Shown here: positions 40,854-51,464 of the stretch, one piece after another
How positions within the stretch are numbered: position 1 is the stretch's first letter
Layout of the letters: every line of letters starts with the position of its first letter
Assembly (NCBI RefSeq): GCF_024189315.1
Contig: NZ_JAIZEO010000001.1
Coordinates: forward strand, 868,001-932,000
Reading direction: 5' to 3'
Length of the DNA stretch: 64,000 nt
DNA from: Halobacillus sp. A5
Lineage (GTDB): Bacteria; Bacillota; Bacilli; Bacillales; Halobacillaceae
Notes under the pieces: model-generated
Database searches by the model: none
What the model was told of the DNA's origin: nothing
The model's input: only the letters and a program-made list of their open reading frames with translations
Made by a program: the position numbers and the translations under genes

Positions 40854-42383
40854 ATGCAACAAGTCTCGAAAGTGTTTTACATTTCTGTTGTTGCAGCTCT
40901 TCTATTTATTGTTTGGGGAATACTCCCTGACTCTATGCTGCAATCTGCGAACCTTTCTGATGTTACAACAAACGTGCAAGGGTTCATAACAGACAAATTT
41001 GGTTGGTTCTACTTACTATCAGCCACCGGATTCCTTATTTTTGCTATTTATTTAATTTTTTCTAAATACGGAAAGCTTAAATTAGGAAAAGAAGAGGACG
41101 AGCCTGAATACTCTTATATCACATGGTTCGCCATGCTGTTTAGTGCCGGAATGGGTATTGGACTTGTATTCTGGGGCACTGGAGAACCCCTCTCTCACTT
41201 CCATGCACCACCTGGTTTAGATACGGAAGGGCAGGGGCAGACAGCCGCAAGAGAAGCGATGAAGTACAGCTTCTTCCACTGGGGCTTCCATCCATGGGGG
41301 ATTTACGCAGTATTAGCTCTCGCCCTGGCTTACTTTAAATTCAGAAAAGGTGCTCCAGGTGTTATCAGCGCAGCTCTTACCCCTCTGCTCGGTGAAAAAA
41401 AAGTTAAAGGGCCAATTGGAACAGCAGTAGACTTTATCGCTGTATTTGCTACAATTTTCGGTGTAGCTACTTCCCTTGGGCTGGGAGCCCTTCAAATCGC
41501 CAGTGGTTTATCCTTCTCATTTGATGGGATAGAAAATACATTTACGTTGCAGCTGATTATTATTGTAATAGTAACCATACTGTTTATGACTTCGGCTATG
41601 ACGGGGCTGAACAGGGGAATTAAGTATTTAAGTAATACAAATATAGTATTAGCTTTACTGCTTATGTTCTTCCTCCTATTTGCTGGACCGACAAACTTTA
41701 TTATGGATTATTTTACATCCACTTTCGGTTTATACGTTCGCGATCTGCCTTATATGAGCTTTAGGATGACCCCATTCTCAGAAGATGATACGTGGGTTGC
41801 CGATTGGACGATTTTCTACTGGGCATGGTGGATTTCCTGGGCACCATTTGTAGGTACGTTTATTGCCCGTGTTTCCAAAGGCCGTACTATTCGGGAGTTT
41901 ATCTCAGGTGTACTCCTTGTACCGACAATCTTTGGTGCGCTGTGGTTTTCTGTGTTTGGAGGGACAGCAATCAACCTTGAATTCTTCGAGGGTGTAGATA
42001 TTTACTCAGACGTAAGTGAATTAGGTGAACAAGTTGCTTTATTCTCCACCCTTCAGCATATCCCGCTTGGAGGCGTAATGACCATCATTGGTCTATTATT
42101 AATCAGCACATTCTTTATTACCTCTGCTGACTCTGCCACCTTTGTATTAGGGATGCAGACAACGAATGGAAGCTTAAACCCTTCTTTACAAGTTAAGTTT
42201 GTGTGGGGTATTATTCAAGCAGGAGCTGCTGCTATTCTATTATGGCAGGGCGGTTTGAATTCATTACAGACAGCAGCAATTATAGCTGCATTTCCATTTA
42301 CGTTTATCATGATCCTCATGTGTATCTCCTTATTTAAGGAATTTCAGAATGAAGGAAAAAGAGTTGGGCTTAAGAAAAAATAA
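40854..42383 (+). CDS. BCCT family osmolyte transporter (OpuD/BetP-like)
   Basis: Na+-coupled betaine/choline/carnitine transporter of 509 residues with 12 membrane helices. Family signatures: the glycine-rich GMGIGLVFWGTGEP near residue 104 and WAWWISWAPFVGTFIARVSKGRTIREF near 325, which carries the betaine aromatic box Trp residues. The second ATG is used because AAGAAAGG lies 8-9 nt before it; the first ATG overlaps that site. Glycine betaine uptake is likely and would protect against salt stress. It has a long leader and lies between slp and the deacetylase, an insertion relative to B. subtilis. Confidence 0.93.
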   Translation: MQQVSKVFYISVVAALLFIVWGILPDSMLQSANLSDVTTNVQGFITDKFGWFYLLSATGFLIFAIYLIFSKYGKLKLGKEEDEPEYSYITWFAMLFSAGMGIGLVFWGTGEPLSHFHAPPGLDTEGQGQTAAREAMKYSFFHWGFHPWGIYAVLALALAYFKFRKGAPGVISAALTPLLGEKKVKGPIGTAVDFIAVFATIFGVATSLGLGALQIASGLSFSFDGIENTFTLQLIIIVIVTILFMTSAMTGLNRGIKYLSNTNIVLALLLMFFLLFAGPTNFIMDYFTSTFGLYVRDLPYMSFRMTPFSEDDTWVADWTIFYWAWWISWAPFVGTFIARVSKGRTIREFISGVLLVPTIFGALWFSVFGGTAINLEFFEGVDIYSDVSELGEQVALFSTLQHIPLGGVMTIIGLLLISTFFITSADSATFVLGMQTTNGSLNPSLQVKFVWGIIQAGAAAILLWQGGLNSLQTAAIIAAFPFTFIMILMCISLFKEFQNEGKRVGLKKK

Positions 42384-42387
42384 ACTA

Positions 42388-42422
42388 AAAGGCTGCTCTC
42401 CAGTATGGAGGGCAGCCTTTTT
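42388..42422 (+). terminator. Terminator after the BCCT gene
   Basis: AAAGGCTGC and GCAGCCTTT enclose a further CTCC/GGAG pairing, followed by TTTT. Confidence 0.9.
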
Positions 42423-42423
42423 C

Positions 42424-42946
42424 AGCTTTTCGAAAAACAGCGGTTTCATGCAATTGTTGTCCTGACGCCGGGAACCGCCGGCCCCTTGCCATTCTTTTGA
42501 ATCTGCGAAGCTACACTCAACATCATATGATAAATCCATTTGTCCTGCCAATGAAATTGAATGTATGCCTGCAGTCCACAAAAAAACTGTCGAGAAACTA
42601 TAAGTGTAAATATTCATTGCCTGACCAAGAGCAAAGTCTTTCAATCAGACTCCTTAATTCAATGGGGCAAGCTAGTTACTTTTAACGAAAAAATCGACCA
42701 CACAGCTGCTGGCAAAGCAGTCAGGAGAGGTCACGGGGGTCGCAAACCGAATAGGCTTTCCGTTCAAGAAACTAAACTCTTAATTCCGGCTAAGTTTTTC
42801 AACAGCCTTTTTACATAGATATAATGTAAATAACAATACAGTTAAACAGGAAACAGCGCTTTTTCATTATCGTAACAATTAGATAACAACAAACAGATTC
42901 TCCAATCCCTCTGATACACTTTTAGATATAGAAGGAGTGGAACGGA
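42424..42946. other. Gene-poor intergenic region between the BCCT gene and slp
   Basis: About 520 bp without a convincing gene: the longer open frames lack ribosome sites and protein-like composition. Short GC-rich patches (CGCCGGGAACCGCCGGCCCC near 42465) and CTGTCGAG/CAACAG motifs recall the palindromic repeats near 62.3-63.0 kb, so these may be decayed copies. An extended -10-like TGATACACT lies about 33 bp before slp. Confidence 0.4.
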
Positions 42947-43345
42947 ATGAAACGATTTGTCATAAACATACTTATATCCTGTTTATGTATAAGCCTGTTA
43001 TCCAGCTGTACGTCCAGCGGTGAAAATATCAAGGTCATCAGTGCTAAACCTTCCGGCTACGAGATAAACCTTTATACTCACCAAGATGATGAAGAACAGG
43101 CTAATGAATACATGTCCGCCCTCTTAAATTGGAAAACAAATCAAGAAGAAGAGGAATATCTTTCGTTCCAGGAGTCTACAGTCCATACGAGTGATATAGA
43201 TATTACAAGTGATCAATTACCCGCATTAATCATATATAAAGATGGAAAACCTATTCAAACAGTAACAGGTAAGAATACGAGTCCGACTGACATCATAGAT
43301 ACCCTGGAAAATACAGTAGCTATAACAAATAACCAAAACTCCTAA
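42947..43345 (+). CDS. slp: Small peptidoglycan-associated lipoprotein Slp-like
   Basis: Predicted lipoprotein of 132 residues: signal peptide with lipobox LSSC (Cys21), then a small domain whose C-terminal part QLPALIIYKDGKPIQTVTG resembles the cis-Pro strand region of thioredoxin folds, but no CxxC is present. B. subtilis slp encodes a lipoprotein of similar size directly beside pdhD, and here too it adjoins pdhD, though in convergent orientation. GAAGGAGTGG precedes the ATG. Function unknown. Confidence 0.7.
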   Translation: MKRFVINILISCLCISLLSSCTSSGENIKVISAKPSGYEINLYTHQDDEEQANEYMSALLNWKTNQEEEEYLSFQESTVHTSDIDITSDQLPALIIYKDGKPIQTVTGKNTSPTDIIDTLENTVAITNNQNS

Positions 43346-43370
43346 GCCCACAAGGCTTAGGAGTTTATTT
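43336..43370. terminator. Bidirectional terminator between slp and pdhD
   Basis: AAACTCCTAAGCC and GGCTTAGGAGTTT form a 13-bp perfect stem. The slp stop codon lies within it. Confidence 0.9.
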
Positions 43371-43376
43371 TATGAC

Positions 43377-44786
43377 TTATTTTGTTATATGAATAGGCTG
43401 TCCCATCGCAACTTCAGCAGCTTCCATAGTAATCTCACCTAGAGTCGGGTGAGCATGAATGGTAAGCGCCAAGTCTTCTGCTGTCATACCTGTTTCAATA
43501 GCCAGCCCTAATTCAGCAATCATATCACTTGCGTTAGGACCTGCAACTTGAGCACCGATCACAAGACCATCATCTTTACGTGTGATGAGTTTAAGAAAAC
43601 CATCACTATCGTTAAGAGAAAGGGCACGTCCGTTAGCGCCAAATGGGAACTTAGAAGCATTTATGTCATATCCGGCATCTTTAGCTTCCTGTTCCGTGTA
43701 TCCCACTGAAGCCAATTCTGGATCAGAGAAAACCACTGCAGGGATACCAAGATAGTCAATCTCGGATTTTTCTCCCGCAATAACTTCAGCCGCGATTTTA
43801 CCTTCATATGAGGCTTTGTGTGCAAGCGGAGGTCCATCAACGATGTCACCGATCGCATAGATGTTATCGATACTGGTACGGCACTGTTTATCAATTTTAA
43901 TAACGCCTTTGTCACTAATCTCAAGGCCCAGCTCTTCCAGACCGATTTCGTCTGTATTTGGACGACGACCGACAGTAACAAGTACATAATCAGCTTCAAT
44001 TGATTTTTCTTCGCCTTTTACTTCATATTTAACGGTTACACCATCATCTGTTTCTTCTACGCCTTGAGCCATAGCGTTAGTTACTATGTCTACACCTTTT
44101 TTCTTAAGACGGCGTTTAACTAATGAAGACATCTGCTTTTCAAATCCTCCGAGAATGTCTTTAGTTCCTTCAAGGATGGTTACTTCCGTATCGAAGTTTG
44201 CATAGGCTGTACCTAACTCAGTACCAATGTACCCTCCGCCGATGACAACCATTTTCTTTGGAACTTCAGTCAATGCCAGAGCACCTGTGGAATCGATGAC
44301 ACGGTCTGAAAATTTGAAAGATGGAATCTCAATAGGACGAGAACCCGTCGCAATAATGCAGTTGTTAAACGTGTAAGTTTGTGAGTTCTTGTCATCCATA
44401 ACACGTACTGTGTTTTTGTCTACAAAGTAAACTTCACCTTTTACGATATCTACTTTGTTTCCTTTTAACAGGCCTTCTACACCGCCTGTAAGCTTGTCAA
44501 CTACCCCGCTTTTCCATTCCTGGACTTTAGAGAAATCAACAGTTGTATTTTCAGATTTGATGCCCATGTCATCTGCGCCTTTAGCATGTTCAAAGCGGTG
44601 ACCAGCTTGAATAAGTGCCTTTGAAGGTACACAGCCGACATTTAAGCAAACGCCTCCAAGGTTACCTTTATCAACGATCGTAACCTTTTGACCTGTTTGA
44701 GCAGCACGGATGGCAGCTACATAGCCTCCAGGTCCTGCTCCTACTACTAATGTGTCTAACTCAATTGGGAAATCTCCTACTACCAT
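43377..44786 (-). CDS. pdhD: Dihydrolipoyl dehydrogenase (E3) PdhD
   Basis: FAD-dependent E3 component that reoxidises lipoyl groups of pyruvate dehydrogenase and, in bacilli, of 2-oxoglutarate dehydrogenase. The 469 residues include FAD-binding [13 protein letters not shown] near residue 15, the redox disulfide [15 protein letters not shown] near 44, NAD-binding [12 protein letters not shown] near 181 and the catalytic HAHPTLGE near 443. It starts 3 bp after pdhC and ends the operon at a shared terminator. Confidence 0.98.
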   Translation of the reverse strand: MVVGDFPIELDTLVVGAGPGGYVAAIRAAQTGQKVTIVDKGNLGGVCLNVGCVPSKALIQAGHRFEHAKGADDMGIKSENTTVDFSKVQEWKSGVVDKLTGGVEGLLKGNKVDIVKGEVYFVDKNTVRVMDDKNSQTYTFNNCIIATGSRPIEIPSFKFSDRVIDSTGALALTEVPKKMVVIGGGYIGTELGTAYANFDTEVTILEGTKDILGGFEKQMSSLVKRRLKKKGVDIVTNAMAQGVEETDDGVTVKYEVKGEEKSIEADYVLVTVGRRPNTDEIGLEELGLEISDKGVIKIDKQCRTSIDNIYAIGDIVDGPPLAHKASYEGKIAAEVIAGEKSEIDYLGIPAVVFSDPELASVGYTEQEAKDAGYDINASKFPFGANGRALSLNDSDGFLKLITRKDDGLVIGAQVAGPNASDMIAELGLAIETGMTAEDLALTIHAHPTLGEITMEAAEVAMGQPIHITK

Positions 44787-44789
44787 ACT

Positions 44790-46118
44790 TTACGCCTCCA
44801 TCATAATAAGTTGTGGATCGTTCAGTAAACGCTTGATGTTATTCATTGCATGTTGAGCTGTCGCACCGTCAATCATACGGTGGTCAAAGCTTAAGGAAAT
44901 TGCAAGTACTGGAGCTACAACAATCTCACCATCGCGAACAACTGGTTTCTCTGCAATACGTCCGATTCCAAGAATAGCTACTTCAGGGTGATTAATTACA
45001 GGTGTAAACCATTGACCGCCTGCAGAACCAATATTGGTGATCGTTGTAGATGCACCTTTCATTTCGTCTGATCCCAGCTTACCATCTCTAGCTTTCACAG
45101 CCAATTCATTTACTTCACTAGAGATAGAGAAGATTGACTTACGGTCAGCATCTTTAACTACAGGTACAAGAAGTCCCTTGTCCGTGTCAGCTGCAATACC
45201 AATATTATAATAGTGTTTCTGAATAATTTCATCCGTATTGTCATCTAGAGAAGTATTTAGGACTGGATACTTCTTAAGTGTTGAAACGAGTGCTTTAACA
45301 ACATAAGGAAGATAAGTTAGTTTAATATCCTGCTCTGCTGCTACTGCTTTAAATTTCTTACGGTGGGAGACTAATTCAGTAACGTCTACTTCATCCATAA
45401 GCGTAACGTGAGGAGCAGTATGCTTGGAATTAACCATCGCTTTAGCGATTGCCTTACGAATTCCACTCATCTTCTCACGAGTTTCAGGATAAGCTTCGCC
45501 TGCTGCAGGTGCTTGCTGCTCACCAGTTTCAGCTGATGCTGATTCTTGTTTGTCTTCAGAAGCTTCTTCTTTAGTAGCAGATGTCTGCTCTCCGCTTAGG
45601 AAACTGTCGACATCCTCTTTAAGTACACGGCTATTCTTACCGGATCCTTGTACTTTACGAATGTCTACATCGTTATCGCGTGCATATTTCCTTACAGAAG
45701 GCATCGCAATCACACGCTTGTCATCATCAGCGTCTTCATCCTCCGCTTCAGCTGCAGGCTGTTCTTCCTTCTTATCATCCGCTTCTTCTTTAGGGGCTTC
45801 TTCTTTTTCTTCTTTTTCTTCTTTTTCTTCTTTAGGCTCTTCTTTTTGTTCCTCTTGAGATTCATCAGCTGAATCTTCAGAACCATCGTCGATCGTAATG
45901 ATCACTGTACCTACAGTTGTTGTTTCACCTTCATCTACGTGAATTTCCTTAACAGTTCCATCAACCTGGGAAGGGATTTCTACAACAGCTTTGTCATTTT
46001 GTACTTCACATAGGACATCGTCTTCTTTTACTTCATCGCCCGGTTTAACAAACCATTTAGCGATTTCACCTTCATGGATACCCTCACCAATGTCAGGTAA
46101 TTTAAATTCAAACGCCAC
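44790..46118 (-). CDS. pdhC: Dihydrolipoamide acetyltransferase (E2) PdhC
   Basis: E2 core of the pyruvate dehydrogenase complex. The 442 residues comprise one lipoyl domain (1-78, Lys43 in QNDKAVVE), a long Glu/Lys/Asp-rich linker (80-130), a peripheral subunit-binding domain (about 138-172, [17 protein letters not shown]), a second flexible linker and the acyltransferase domain with catalytic SFDHRMIDG near 411. The first linker is encoded by a tandem 9-bp DNA repeat giving [10 protein letters not shown] and is more acidic than the usual Ala/Pro-rich linkers. GTG start after AGGAGGT. Confidence 0.97.
   Translation of the reverse strand: MAFEFKLPDIGEGIHEGEIAKWFVKPGDEVKEDDVLCEVQNDKAVVEIPSQVDGTVKEIHVDEGETTTVGTVIITIDDGSEDSADESQEEQKEEPKEEKEEKEEKEEAPKEEADDKKEEQPAAEAEDEDADDDKRVIAMPSVRKYARDNDVDIRKVQGSGKNSRVLKEDVDSFLSGEQTSATKEEASEDKQESASAETGEQQAPAAGEAYPETREKMSGIRKAIAKAMVNSKHTAPHVTLMDEVDVTELVSHRKKFKAVAAEQDIKLTYLPYVVKALVSTLKKYPVLNTSLDDNTDEIIQKHYYNIGIAADTDKGLLVPVVKDADRKSIFSISSEVNELAVKARDGKLGSDEMKGASTTITNIGSAGGQWFTPVINHPEVAILGIGRIAEKPVVRDGEIVVAPVLAISLSFDHRMIDGATAQHAMNNIKRLLNDPQLIMMEA
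45800..45833 (-). repeat. Tandem 9-bp repeat within pdhC linker
   Basis: CTTCTTTTT repeats about 3.8 times on the plus strand, encoding Glu-Glu-Lys units in PdhC. The 9-bp unit keeps the reading frame, so the linker can lengthen or shorten by slippage without a frameshift. Confidence 0.85.
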
Positions 46119-46146
46119 AGGTATTACCTCCTATTATTAGAGATGA

Positions 46147-47124
46147 TTAAAAATTAACTACTTTATTTACTTTTTCTACGATATCGTTGTGGTTTGGAAG
46201 CCAAACTTCTTCAGCTTGAGTGAACGCATAAACAGTATCAGGGGCGGTCACTCTAAGGACTGGTGCTTCTAAATGTAAGATAGCTTTTTCTTGAATTTCA
46301 GAAACAATATTTGAAGCGATTCCGGCTTGTTTCTGTGCTTCCTGAACTACTACGGCACGGTTAGTTTTCTCTACAGAAGCTAAAACTGTTTCATAGTCGA
46401 CTGGAGACACTGTACGAAGGTCGATCACTTCAGCACTAACACCGTCTTTTTCTAACTCTTCCGCAGCTTTAAGGCATGAGTGAACCATAGCACCATACGC
46501 AACAAGGGTCACATCAGTACCTTCGCGTTTGATTTCTGCTTTTCCAAGTTCAATCGTGTATTCTTCCTCAGGCACCTCTTCACGGAAGGAACGGTAAAGC
46601 TTCATGTGTTCCAGGAAGATAACCGGGTCGTTGTCGCGGATGGACTGAATAAGAAGTCCTTTTGCGTCATAAGGATTTGAAGGAATAACTACTTTAAGTC
46701 CAGGCTGTTGAGCCATCAAGCCTTCAAGACTGTCTGCATGGAGTTCAGGTGTGTGTACACCACCGCCAAAAGGAGAACGAACAGTAATTGGCATTGGACG
46801 AGTGTTCCCTGAACGGTAGCGGTAACGTGCCATCTGTCCGCTGATCGCATCCATAGTTTCATATACGAAACCAAAGAATTGAATTTCAGGTACCGGGCGG
46901 AACCCTGTTAATGCCAGTCCTATTGATATACCGCCAATTCCGGATTCAGCTAACGGTGTATCAAATACTCGTTCTTCGCCGAATTCATCTTGAAGACCTT
47001 CAGTCGCACGGAATACGCCGCCGTTTTGACCAACATCTTCACCGAAAACAAGCACGTTTTCATCATTTTTTAGTTCTGTGCGCATCGCATCAGTGATGGC
47101 TTGAATCATTGTCATTTGTGCCAT
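46147..47124 (-). CDS. pdhB: Pyruvate dehydrogenase E1 beta subunit PdhB
   Basis: E1-beta subunit (transketolase-like pyrimidine-binding and C-terminal domains), 325 residues. [22 protein letters not shown] near residue 23 and [18 protein letters not shown] near 54 carry the TPP-activating Glu. [11 protein letters not shown] and [13 protein letters not shown] are typical of the branched heterotetrameric E1 type. It lies 3 bp after pdhA. Confidence 0.98.
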   Translation of the reverse strand: MAQMTMIQAITDAMRTELKNDENVLVFGEDVGQNGGVFRATEGLQDEFGEERVFDTPLAESGIGGISIGLALTGFRPVPEIQFFGFVYETMDAISGQMARYRYRSGNTRPMPITVRSPFGGGVHTPELHADSLEGLMAQQPGLKVVIPSNPYDAKGLLIQSIRDNDPVIFLEHMKLYRSFREEVPEEEYTIELGKAEIKREGTDVTLVAYGAMVHSCLKAAEELEKDGVSAEVIDLRTVSPVDYETVLASVEKTNRAVVVQEAQKQAGIASNIVSEIQEKAILHLEAPVLRVTAPDTVYAFTQAEEVWLPNHNDIVEKVNKVVNF

Positions 47125-47127
47125 GAT

Positions 47128-48361
<1,234 letters not shown>

Positions 48362-48404
48362 ATTTCAGTAAATTGTTAATTGGTACAATGTAATTTCCTA
48401 CTGT

Positions 48405-48433
48405 AGTTTAGCTCAATCTTTCCCAGCCGTCAA
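48405..48433 (-). promoter_or_regulatory. pdhA operon promoter
   Basis: On the minus strand TTGACG (48428-48433) and TAAACT (48405-48410) are 17 bp apart, predicting initiation near 48398. No gene occupies the interval 48211-48578. Confidence 0.6.
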
Positions 48434-48578
48434 TAACTCGGTAATTAAATAATCACAAAGACAACTAAGAGAGATTACTGCTCAAAGGCACCTATGATTC
48501 AATCGATCATCGCGACACTGTACTACTCATATTTTTGACCTGTATTAATTTTACGTTTTTTTAAATGAAGATGCAAAT

Positions 48579-48610
48579 AAAAAAACCAGCTGTTCTCAAG
48601 CAGCTGGTTT
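48579..48610 (-). terminator. Terminator after ykyA
   Basis: On the minus strand AAACCAGCTG and CAGCTGGTTT pair perfectly around CTTGAGAA, followed by a T7 run. Confidence 0.9.
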
Positions 48611-48615
48611 TACTA

Positions 48616-49278
48616 TTACTCAGCATCCTCATAATTCACATCGAGGTCGGCTGCATCATAGAATTCTTTTTTCCCATCATTATATTCTGTTGTATATTCA
48701 TTAAAAACTTCATTGGCTTCAATTACTTCATTATAACTTTCATTAATCTCATCTACTTTTCCTTGAAGTTCATCTTTAGTTAAATCCTCTTCCTGCATCA
48801 TTTCATAAAGCTCACTATCTAAATCTAATGCCCTCTGGTAAGCCTCATATAATGTCTGATAAGAGTCGTGACGGTTGTTCATAACATCGACTAACTCATC
48901 AGCCTGCTCCTTTGCTTCTTCCTCTTCTAAATCGCTGATAAGAGATTCCACTTCATCAAATTCTTCCTTAGCTTCATCGATGCTTTCCTTCTCAGTATCA
49001 ATCCGCTCTTTTCGTTCTTCTACTATAGAAGCCGCTTCAGAAGACAACTCTTGTATATCTTCCATTTCTTCTGAATCCATCTCTATAATTTGATTATAGA
49101 TCTCTTCCTCTTCCTGCTCTAACTCCTGAAGCGGATCCTGCTGTTGTCTGAATTCTTCTTCTAAGCTTACCGCTTCTTCCATGTGCTCATACATTTGTTC
49201 CTCAGGTGACTGACTGGAGCAGCCGGTCATAATAAAAATTGCAGCCCCAAACAGCGTGAAGGTCTTTAAATAACGCAC
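48616..49278 (-). CDS. ykyA: YkyA family putative cell-wall binding lipoprotein
   Basis: Lipoprotein of 220 residues with lipobox MTGC (Cys20) followed by an almost entirely helical, Glu-rich coiled-coil region. It matches the YkyA family annotated as putative cell-wall binding lipoprotein. GTG is chosen as start because GGGGGAG lies 4-5 nt upstream; an ATG five codons earlier overlaps that ribosome site. Extremely acidic. It sits upstream of pdhA on the same strand, as in B. subtilis, but has its own terminator. Confidence 0.88.
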   Translation of the reverse strand: MRYLKTFTLFGAAIFIMTGCSSQSPEEQMYEHMEEAVSLEEEFRQQQDPLQELEQEEEEIYNQIIEMDSEEMEDIQELSSEAASIVEERKERIDTEKESIDEAKEEFDEVESLISDLEEEEAKEQADELVDVMNNRHDSYQTLYEAYQRALDLDSELYEMMQEEDLTKDELQGKVDEINESYNEVIEANEVFNEYTTEYNDGKKEFYDAADLDVNYEDAE

Positions 49279-49459
49279 GTGTCTCCCCCTCATGATCGTA
49301 TATTGCTATGTATTTTCTAAATCGTACCATCAATATTATAATAAAAAGGGTCAAATTGAAAGGATTGGAAGTATTATTTAAATAATAAATATGTGAGTCA
49401 AATGTTTATTCTTCTATGTTAAACTAATTTGGAATGTGTCTACAGAAAGGATGTCGAAA

Positions 49460-50014
49460 ATGATCACGATGGAAGATATTGTCCGGGAAGGTCATCCCGC
49501 TTTAAGAAAAGTTACCGAAGAAGTAGCTTTGCCTGCTTCTGATGAAGATAAAGCTACACTGGAAGAGATGCTGAAGTACTTAAAAAACAGCCAGGATGAG
49601 CAAGTTTGTGAAAGGTACGGTCTCCGCCCTGGAGTTGGTCTTGCTGCGCCGCAGATAAATGTGAATAAACGCATGATGGCTGTACATTTTTATGATTTAA
49701 ACGACAAACTGTTCAGCTACGGTTTATTCAACCCAAGAATCGCCAGTCATTCAGTAGAGCGCACGTACCTGTCTACAGGAGAAGGATGTCTTTCGGTTGA
49801 CCGGGAAGTACCTGGATATGTACCAAGGTACCGCCGAATCACGATTAAAGGAACGGACCTAGAAGGTAATGAAGTAAAGCTTAGACTTAAGGACTTTGCA
49901 GCCATTGTCTTTCAGCATGAGATTGATCATTTAAATGGTATAATGTTTTACGATCATATTGATGACGACAACCCTTTTAAAGAGCCTGATGGTGCCATAG
50001 CTGTTGACCGCTGA
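49460..50014 (+). CDS. def: Peptide deformylase
   Basis: Metalloenzyme that removes the N-formyl group from nascent proteins. The 184-residue product has all three motifs: GVGLAAPQI near residue 59, EGCLSV near 111 (metal Cys) and HEIDHLNG near 154 (metal His pair and catalytic Glu). The insertion pattern and length are those of the Gram-positive type 2 enzyme (B. subtilis ykrB/defB). The ATG giving [13 protein letters not shown] is used because AAAGG lies 9 nt upstream; earlier in-frame GTG and ATG codons are unlikely starts. Confidence 0.97.
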   Translation: MITMEDIVREGHPALRKVTEEVALPASDEDKATLEEMLKYLKNSQDEQVCERYGLRPGVGLAAPQINVNKRMMAVHFYDLNDKLFSYGLFNPRIASHSVERTYLSTGEGCLSVDREVPGYVPRYRRITIKGTDLEGNEVKLRLKDFAAIVFQHEIDHLNGIMFYDHIDDDNPFKEPDGAIAVDR

Positions 50015-50015
50015 T

Positions 50016-50053
50016 AAAGAAAAGCCTGTTCGAGTAGGAACAGGCTTTTCTTT
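50016..50053. terminator. Bidirectional terminator between def and ykrA
   Basis: AAAGAAAAGCCTGTTC and GAACAGGCTTTTCTTT form a 16-bp perfect stem around GAGTAG. Confidence 0.92.
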
Positions 50054-50056
50054 CAA

Positions 50057-50830
50057 TTACAAGAGCTTTAATTCATAGATCGCTTTTACGAGTCCGCCAT
50101 CTGCTACATCATCAGTAACGTAATCACTCACCTGCTTCGTAGCATCTACTGCATTTCCCATAGCAACACCGGTTCCTACATCACGTATCATCTCAATGTC
50201 ATTTAAACCATCTCCAAAAGCATAGGTGTCTTCAATTTTCAGACCGGCAGCATTTATCAGCTGAGTAATACCTTGAGCTTTTGAACCCCCGCCAGGCAGT
50301 ACATCACAAGAGTATTCATGCCAGCGAATATAATCGAAATGTTGATGATAATCTCTATAATGATCGATTTCATTTCCCTTACAGAAAATTAATGACTGGT
50401 ATAATTCATTATTTTTATAAAACTCTTCATCGACAGGTGGATATTTAAAATGAAGAGAGCTTAAGCTTTCATCAATGCTCGGTTGATTAGGCTCCGAGGC
50501 CCTCATTCCTTTGTGATTCATAAATACCATCGGATGCCCATGAGATTGAGCATCTAAATATAGATTTTCTAACTGTTCATGGGGCAGCGGGTTTGTATAA
50601 ACAGTCTGCCCTTCAAAAACGACATATTGTCCGTTAAAGCTTACAAAGGAATCGATTCCAAGCGTATCTCTTATTTGTTCAAACATAAAAGGAGCACGCC
50701 CTGTAGCAATTGCACAGTAAACCCCATTATTTTGAAGCTCTTTAACAGCTTGAATCGTCTCGGCAGGAAGCTCTTTATCATGATTCAGCAATGTACCGTC
50801 AATATCAAAAAAAGCAATCTTTCTCATCAT
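50057..50830 (-). CDS. ykrA: Cof-type HAD hydrolase YkrA
   Basis: HAD-superfamily phosphatase (Cof subfamily, type IIB cap) of 257 residues. Motif I FFDIDGTLLNHD near residue 7, motif II ATGRAP near 42, motif III Lys in GGGSKAQGI near 181 and motif IV FGDGLNDIEMI near 205 are all present. Tandem ATG after GGAGGGG. Substrates in this group are sugar phosphates or flavin/nucleotide phosphates; which applies here is unknown. It adjoins def as in B. subtilis. Confidence 0.93.
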   Translation of the reverse strand: MMRKIAFFDIDGTLLNHDKELPAETIQAVKELQNNGVYCAIATGRAPFMFEQIRDTLGIDSFVSFNGQYVVFEGQTVYTNPLPHEQLENLYLDAQSHGHPMVFMNHKGMRASEPNQPSIDESLSSLHFKYPPVDEEFYKNNELYQSLIFCKGNEIDHYRDYHQHFDYIRWHEYSCDVLPGGGSKAQGITQLINAAGLKIEDTYAFGDGLNDIEMIRDVGTGVAMGNAVDATKQVSDYVTDDVADGGLVKAIYELKLL

Positions 50831-51040
50831 CTAATCCCCTCCAAAAGTTCCAATAACATATATTACACACTGGCTATACTTTAGCATGAGCGGATATATT
50901 TGAGAAGTTTTACGAAAGATAAAAACAAATTGATCATGCCTAAATGTTTCTTTCTATAGCAATCCGTATTATACTATAGGTAACAGGGATTGGGCGGTTT
51001 AACGTTTTTAGTGTCTTTCTTCATCGGTGAAAGGAGATGG

Positions 51041-51118
51041 ATGCACATGATGAAGCGTCTAAGAAGAAAGCTTCGGAAACGTTGGAAAAAGATCATGGAA
51101 CGTAAGAGCTATGCTTAA
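51041..51118 (+). CDS. Candidate 25-residue arginine/lysine-rich micropeptide
   Basis: An open frame of 25 codons encodes MHMMKRLRRKLRKRWKKIM followed by ERKSYA. It contains 12 Arg/Lys residues and one Glu and would form a strongly cationic helix. The ribosome site AAAGGAG is one of the best in the window; three in-frame ATG codons follow at 4, 10 and 13 nt, the third giving MKRLRRK. A TATACT -10 box (50970-50975) lies upstream and a weak GTCATAT/ATATGAC hairpin downstream. It fills an otherwise empty interval between ykrA and rpoY. I know no family for it; a short conserved ORF or a fortuitous frame are both possible. Confidence 0.5.
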   Translation: MHMMKRLRRKLRKRWKKIMERKSYA

Positions 51119-51251
51119 ATTTTTACGTCATATAGCGGAATATGACTAATTTTCACCAGAAGTGTTTGTCTACGATTACATTTAATAATTCGTGCTATCA
51201 TTAAATTTAGAACTCAAATGGAAATTATATCTAGTTAGGAGAGATTAAGGA

Positions 51252-51461
51252 ATGATTTACAAAGTTTTGTATCAGGAGCTTTCTCAGGAAGTTCCTGTTC
51301 GCGAACGTACATCAGCGATGTATGTAGAAGCGGGCTCAGAGAGAGAAGTACGTGAGAAGTTATTTGAAAAGAAATTGAATATTGAATATATCCAGGTGTT
51401 AAATGAGGAACATTTGGAATATGAGAAACAAAATGAAGATTTCAAAGTGGAGAATGTATAA
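51252..51461 (+). CDS. rpoY: RNA polymerase epsilon subunit RpoY
   Basis: Small RNA polymerase subunit of Firmicutes (YkzG, DUF1447), 69 residues. [37 protein letters not shown] contains the family core; B. subtilis epsilon resembles the phage Gp2 fold. TAGGAG precedes the ATG. It ends 3 bp before rnjA, the standard rpoY-rnjA operon. Confidence 0.96.
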   Translation: MIYKVLYQELSQEVPVRERTSAMYVEAGSEREVREKLFEKKLNIEYIQVLNEEHLEYEKQNEDFKVENV

Positions 51462-51464
51462 CGT

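Noticed and set aside
45550-45872. Two overlapping plus-strand open frames opposite the pdhC linker (Ser-rich and Phe-rich)
   Set aside because: They are mirror images of the low-complexity Glu/Lys codons of pdhC, with no ribosome site and no protein-like composition.
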